From an uncultured Bacteroidales bacterium (GTDB lineage: Bacteria > Bacteroidota > Bacteroidia > Bacteroidales > Muribaculaceae), in assembly GCA_902792435.1 (NCBI GenBank), contig CADAZN010000004.1, positions 1 to 64,000 of the forward strand: a DNA stretch of 64,000 bases. Direction: 5' to 3'. Below the pieces are notes generated by a model. The model searched no databases. It had not been told where the DNA came from and worked only from the letters and a program-made list of their open reading frames with translations. A program made the translations under genes and the position numbers. Of the stretch, positions 61,197 through 64,000 are shown piece by piece (positions within the stretch are counted from its first letter, which is position 1; each line of letters starts with the position of its first letter).

Positions 61197-61613
61197 ATGA
61201 GGAAAATAATACTGCCAATAATTGCACTTGTAATTGTCTCGGTTGCAACAACCACAACATTCACCAGTTGCAAAAACGAGACAAAGCACACCGACACCCT
61301 GCTCGACACTGCGGTAATCGCACCAAAACCCGTTGAGATGACTGCCGACAGCGACAGCGCAAACGTTGAAAACGGTAAAGCTTTGATAACCAAAAGTGTT
61401 ACAGGAAAAGTCACCGATGGAGCTATGAACAGCGTTTTCATTGAAGTAGCTCCCGACAGCACAGTAGAATTCTCCTATCCTGAGCTCAACCGAAATGACA
61501 ACAAGGTGTTCTATAATTGGCAAATTGACGACATGATTACAGTCACCTATGTTGAGACCACACGCAACGGAGAGCCCCTTGACAGTGTAGTGAGCATTCA
61601 GAAGGCACAATAA
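61197..61613 (+). CDS. Small lipoprotein
   Basis: A 138-residue protein with a lipobox (TTFTSC, Cys about 24). After a Thr/Asp-rich linker a compact domain (about 60-138) has GKVTDGAMNSVFIEVAPDSTVEFSYPEL and YNWQIDDMITVTYVE, an OB- or SH3-like beta pattern. The family is not recognised. The neighbouring small gene at 61870 has a closely similar signal region. Confidence 0.7.
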   Translation: MRKIILPIIALVIVSVATTTTFTSCKNETKHTDTLLDTAVIAPKPVEMTADSDSANVENGKALITKSVTGKVTDGAMNSVFIEVAPDSTVEFSYPELNRNDNKVFYNWQIDDMITVTYVETTRNGEPLDSVVSIQKAQ

Positions 61614-61660
61614 ACGGCCTGAAACGCAACAACATAAGAAAGTACCAACACACTTTGACT

Positions 61661-61736
61661 GCGGTAGTAGCTCAGTTGGTAGAGCATCAGCTTCCCAAGC
61701 TGAGGGTCGCGGGTTCGAGTCCCGTCTACCGCTCCA
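61661..61736 (+). tRNA. tRNA-Gly (anticodon CCC)
   Basis: Acceptor GCGGTAG/CTACCGC, D arm GCTCAGTTGGTAGAGC, anticodon stem TCAGC/GCTGA with loop TTCCCAA (anticodon CCC), T arm GCGGG-TTCGAGT-CCCGT. The 3' CCA is encoded, unlike in the tRNA-Arg. Confidence 0.97.
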
Positions 61737-61869
61737 TTAATAAGGAAGTGCATGCTATCACACATATCAAATAAGGCTTCCTTATCCACAATATTACAAC
61801 AATTAAAGACTTAGCCAGTGCATTAAACAGCATATACCATGTAAGGCACAACAAAAATGAAATATACTT

Positions 61870-62076
61870 ATGAAATCTACTAAGAAAACATTACTCATTG
61901 GATTGCTGACCATTGTCATTGCCTGTGGCGTTACGCCTATATTCACTAGCTGTAATCGCGCCATGACCTTCGAGGACGGCATGTTTGACTATGACGACAT
62001 CTATAACGATGATGCTACAAACGACACATTCCAAATTAATAGCGAGGTTGACAACGACGACCAAGAAAGATACTAA
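61870..62076 (+). CDS. Very small acidic lipoprotein
   Basis: A 68-residue protein with a lipobox (IFTSC, Cys about 28) and a mature part of only about 40 residues rich in Asp, Asn and Tyr. A terminator follows. Function unknown. Confidence 0.55.
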   Translation: MKSTKKTLLIGLLTIVIACGVTPIFTSCNRAMTFEDGMFDYDDIYNDDATNDTFQINSEVDNDDQERY

Positions 62077-62113
62077 CGTAACTGGTTCACACATCTCAAC
62101 CAGTTAACTCAAC

Positions 62114-62146
62114 GAAAAAAAGATGCCCATTGCAAGGCATCTTTTT
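62114..62146. terminator. Bidirectional rho-independent terminator
   Basis: An 11-bp stem AAAAAGATGCC (62116-62126) with GGCATCTTTTT (62135-62145) lies between convergent genes. Confidence 0.85.
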
Positions 62147-62175
62147 ATGTTTTATTGGTGCATGCACCAAGACTA

Positions 62176-63237
62176 TCACCTAGATTTGCAGATGGTGAGA
62201 TAGTTGCAGTGCAGCATCTCGCCCTCGTCGCCACGCAGGTGGAAAGGTCCGCCGGCACACCAATCCCAAGCTTTGCAGCGAGCACACTCGTCGCGCTTGA
62301 GCCATCGCCGGTTGCGCATCTGCTCGAATCGGTTGTTCCACACGTCACTGAAACTGTCACGATAAATATTGCCCTGCGCATAGTGTGAACGAATGCTCAT
62401 GCATCCACTTATATCTCCATTGGCAAGCACCGAAGCTGTCATGGTGCCAGCGTCGCAGCGATAGATGTGGCTTCTCACTTCACCCTCATAGTCGCCCAAA
62501 AAGCCCTCGCAGCTGTAGGACAAGTCAATATCGCCCTGCTTGCGAGTCTCAACGATAAAGTCCATGAGCTCAACATATTGCTCTGGACTGAGAAAGAGCT
62601 CGGAATTAAGTTTTGCCCTCCCCTGAGGGAAGATTGTAAAGATTCGCCATTTTTTCACACCAATATCTATAAGATACTGCTTGAGTTGTGGCAAAGTGGA
62701 AAAATTGCGCTGGCTCACACAAGTGATAATATCCCATAGCAAACCTTTGGTCCTAACCAAAAGCTTCACAGAGCTGATGGTAGCGTCAAACGAGTTGCCA
62801 CGCAGCCAGTTGTGTTCTGCCTCAAGTCCATCGAGGCTCACAGCTATTGTGCGCAGCCCGGCATCGAGAAGCTTGCTGAGCATATCCTCGGTTAGCAACA
62901 CGCCATTTGTCACAGTACCCCAAGAGAAGCCACGGTCGGTAATCGCTTTGCCACACTCCACGATGTCGGGACGAACGAGCGGCTCACCACCCACTGTGTT
63001 GACAAGCACACGATTAGGAGCAGTCATCGTTGCCACATCGTCAAGCACTTTCAAGAAATGGTCTAAGGGCATATCGGGAGTCGCTGAAATCTTGCGGCAG
63101 TCACTACCACAATGGCGGCACGAGAGGTTGCAACGCAGTGTGCACTCCCAGAACAGCTGCCGCAGCGGATGGTTTTTCTCAAGCCAACGACGCTCACGGC
63201 GCGTGTTCTCCAGGTCGATGAGCTGTCGTGTTCTCAT
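62176..63237 (-). CDS. Radical SAM/SPASM enzyme of the rSAM/lipoprotein system
   Basis: A 353-residue protein. The radical SAM cluster motif is CTLRCNLSCRHC (Cys 36, 40, 43), with SLDGLEAEHNWLRG as a SAM-binding loop. The C-terminal SPASM cysteines are in CDAGTMTASVLANGDISGC and CARCKAWDWC...LHC. The start RRWLEKNHPLRQLFWECTLRC is that of the Bacteroidota family named rSAM/lipoprotein system (TIGR04133, from memory). It is translationally coupled (4-bp overlap) to the lipoprotein upstream, its presumed substrate. Confidence 0.88.
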   Translation of the reverse strand: MRTRQLIDLENTRRERRWLEKNHPLRQLFWECTLRCNLSCRHCGSDCRKISATPDMPLDHFLKVLDDVATMTAPNRVLVNTVGGEPLVRPDIVECGKAITDRGFSWGTVTNGVLLTEDMLSKLLDAGLRTIAVSLDGLEAEHNWLRGNSFDATISSVKLLVRTKGLLWDIITCVSQRNFSTLPQLKQYLIDIGVKKWRIFTIFPQGRAKLNSELFLSPEQYVELMDFIVETRKQGDIDLSYSCEGFLGDYEGEVRSHIYRCDAGTMTASVLANGDISGCMSIRSHYAQGNIYRDSFSDVWNNRFEQMRNRRWLKRDECARCKAWDWCAGGPFHLRGDEGEMLHCNYLTICKSR

Positions 63238-63479
63238 AGGACGCTATCAGTTTTATGTTTCTTTTCCACTTCGACATTGTTGACGGCCGAGTCGATGCCG
63301 TTAACTGGTGGACCATATACATCTTCCACCACTTCGGGTGTGTCGGGCGAAACGGGAGGAGGTCCATAAACTTTGGGAGAATTGAAGACTCCACCACATG
63401 ACGACAATCCCAGCATGGCACCTATTGCCACCAAGGCTCTAACACTCCACTTCTTTATTACAAATACCGATTTATTCAT
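63234..63479 (-). CDS. YGPP-motif lipoprotein, presumed radical SAM substrate
   Basis: An 81-residue lipoprotein (lipobox GLSSC, Cys about 28). The mature part has CGG after the lipidated Cys and two VYGPP motifs (KVYGPPPV and DVYGPPVN), as in the partner lipoproteins of this system (TIGR04134, from memory). Modification of residues near these motifs by the adjacent enzyme is an inference. A consensus promoter precedes it. Confidence 0.78.
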   Translation of the reverse strand: MNKSVFVIKKWSVRALVAIGAMLGLSSCGGVFNSPKVYGPPPVSPDTPEVVEDVYGPPVNGIDSAVNNVEVEKKHKTDSVL

Positions 63480-63502
63480 TGCCCTATAGTTTAGTTACAG
63501 CG

Positions 63503-63534
63503 CAAATATACAACATTTGCAACACACTTGCAAA
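63503..63534 (-). promoter_or_regulatory. Promoter of the lipoprotein-rSAM operon
   Basis: On the minus strand, TTTG (63534-63531) and TATATTTG (63510-63503) are 20 bp apart. Confidence 0.55.
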
Positions 63535-63598
63535 TGTCAAGAAACTAAAGGTTTACCAAAATCAACGAAAAAACTAATGCCAGTAGAGAAATTATCAC

Positions 63599-63606
63599 TA
63601 CCTTTG
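63599..63606 (+). promoter_or_regulatory. -7 box for the small membrane protein gene
   Basis: TACCTTTG; excludes the upstream in-frame start at 63517 and supports the ATG at 63628. Confidence 0.45.
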
Positions 63607-63627
63607 CACACCAATAATCACATAATT

Positions 63628-63786
63628 ATGGACACACTCACATCTTTTGCCAAAGAGAACTTTCAGCTGATAACCCTATTTGTTGGCCTACTTGGTGTGC
63701 TTATAGGCATTTGGACCGTCTATTATGAGGTAAAGAAAAAACGCAAGCCGAAAGACAAGCAAAAGAAAGAGCAAAGCAACGACTAA
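63628..63786 (+). CDS. Small single-pass membrane protein
   Basis: A 52-residue protein with one membrane segment (about 12-31, LITLFVGLLGVLIGIWTVYY) and a strongly basic Lys-rich cytoplasmic tail. The TfoX-like gene begins 19 bp after it and may be co-transcribed. Function unknown. Confidence 0.5.
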   Translation: MDTLTSFAKENFQLITLFVGLLGVLIGIWTVYYEVKKKRKPKDKQKKEQSND

Positions 63787-63805
63787 GTTCAAAATCGACT
63801 TCAAC

Positions 63806-64000
63806 ATGGCAAGCAATCCAAGTTTCGCTCAGTATATTGCCGACCAATGCGCTGGAGCTGGAGAAATTATCACCAAGAAGATGTTTGGAGAATATGGAAT
63901 CTACTGCGATGGCAAGATTTTCGGCCTCATATGCGATGATTGTTTCTACCTGAAACCCACCGACACTGTGAAACCATTGCTGCGCAATGTTGAGCTGCGA
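63806..64000 (+). CDS. TfoX N-terminal domain protein (cut by window end)
   Basis: The first 65 codons of a TfoX_N domain: ITKKMFGEYGIYCDGKIFGLI and FYLKPTD are the family landmarks. TfoX_N proteins are small and widespread; in some bacteria they are linked to competence, but in Bacteroidota their role is unclear. The gene continues beyond the window. Confidence 0.75.
   Translation, partial: MASNPSFAQYIADQCAGAGEIITKKMFGEYGIYCDGKIFGLICDDCFYLKPTDTVKPLLRNVELR

Overview
The window looks like a chromosomal stretch of a gut-type Bacteroidales bacterium (Bacteroidota), probably Muribaculaceae- or Prevotellaceae-like. The evidence is many promoters of the Bacteroidota form (TAnnTTTG -7 box with a TTG/TTTG about 19-21 bp upstream), lineage-typical families (DUF3244-like, DUF4251, DUF4298, PCMD, TPR regulators with a C-terminal HTH, an HU-LysM fusion, the rSAM/lipoprotein pair), secreted proteins ending in dockerin-like Ca-binding repeats, and an inositol-lipid type gene set. 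There are 62 supported genes or gene fragments, two tRNAs (Arg-TCT, Gly-CCC), no rRNA, no CRISPR array and no complete IS element.

Layout. 1-5.7 kb: secreted small proteins, a membrane-bound TPR/HTH regulator and glpAB (glycerol-3-phosphate dehydrogenase without glpC). 5.9-11.1 kb: a UDP-glucose-dehydrogenase-family protein with several altered active-site residues, a lipoprotein, an intergenic region with a sigma-54-type promoter, a BASS transporter operon and a porin. 11.2-25 kb: housekeeping genes (tRNA-Arg, queA, rluD, PASTA protein, HD protein, dacB/PBP4, rsmI, glycerate kinase, thiL, HU proteins, glnS). 25.3-29.7 kb: an accessory island with a DUF262-HNH nuclease and an EcoRI-type adenine methylase behind a long, highly structured leader, then a repeat-rich region and a RecA-like ATPase whose C-terminus has been invaded by genome repeats. 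29.9-38.3 kb: M6 protease with dockerin, two deoxynucleoside kinases, mlaE/mlaF, GDPD, CPBP protease. 38.5-45 kb: rlmN, two tandem beta-propeller proteins, a MITE-like repeat and a PglF/WbpM-type membrane epimerase/dehydratase. 45.2-50.9 kb: surface/secreted proteins (PCMD, OMP barrel, two calycin/dockerin proteins) and hydroxypyruvate reductase. 51-53.3 kb: dolichol-phosphate-mannose-type glycosyltransferase and an AAA_14/DUF4143 ATPase. 53.4-60.6 kb: pdxA followed by a nucleotidyltransferase, ATP-grasp, CDP-alcohol phosphatidyltransferase, HAD and membrane protein run, then myo-inositol-phosphate synthase. 60.7-64 kb: TerB protein, small lipoproteins, tRNA-Gly, a radical-SAM/SPASM enzyme with its YGPP lipoprotein, and a TfoX-N protein cut by the window end.

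Most notable: (1) the roughly 320-nt leader of the methylase gene, which can fold into a closed, pseudoknotted structure followed by a 12-bp hairpin abutting the start codon; (2) the inositol-lipid-like cluster with an unassigned ATP-grasp enzyme and a CDP-alcohol transferase whose signature is shifted by one residue; (3) the UDP-glucose dehydrogenase homologue lacking the catalytic Cys, Asn and Glu; (4) the rSAM/lipoprotein pair; (5) a near-perfect sigma-54 promoter reading into a short intergenic transcript. All functions are read from sequence by eye; no database search was possible.
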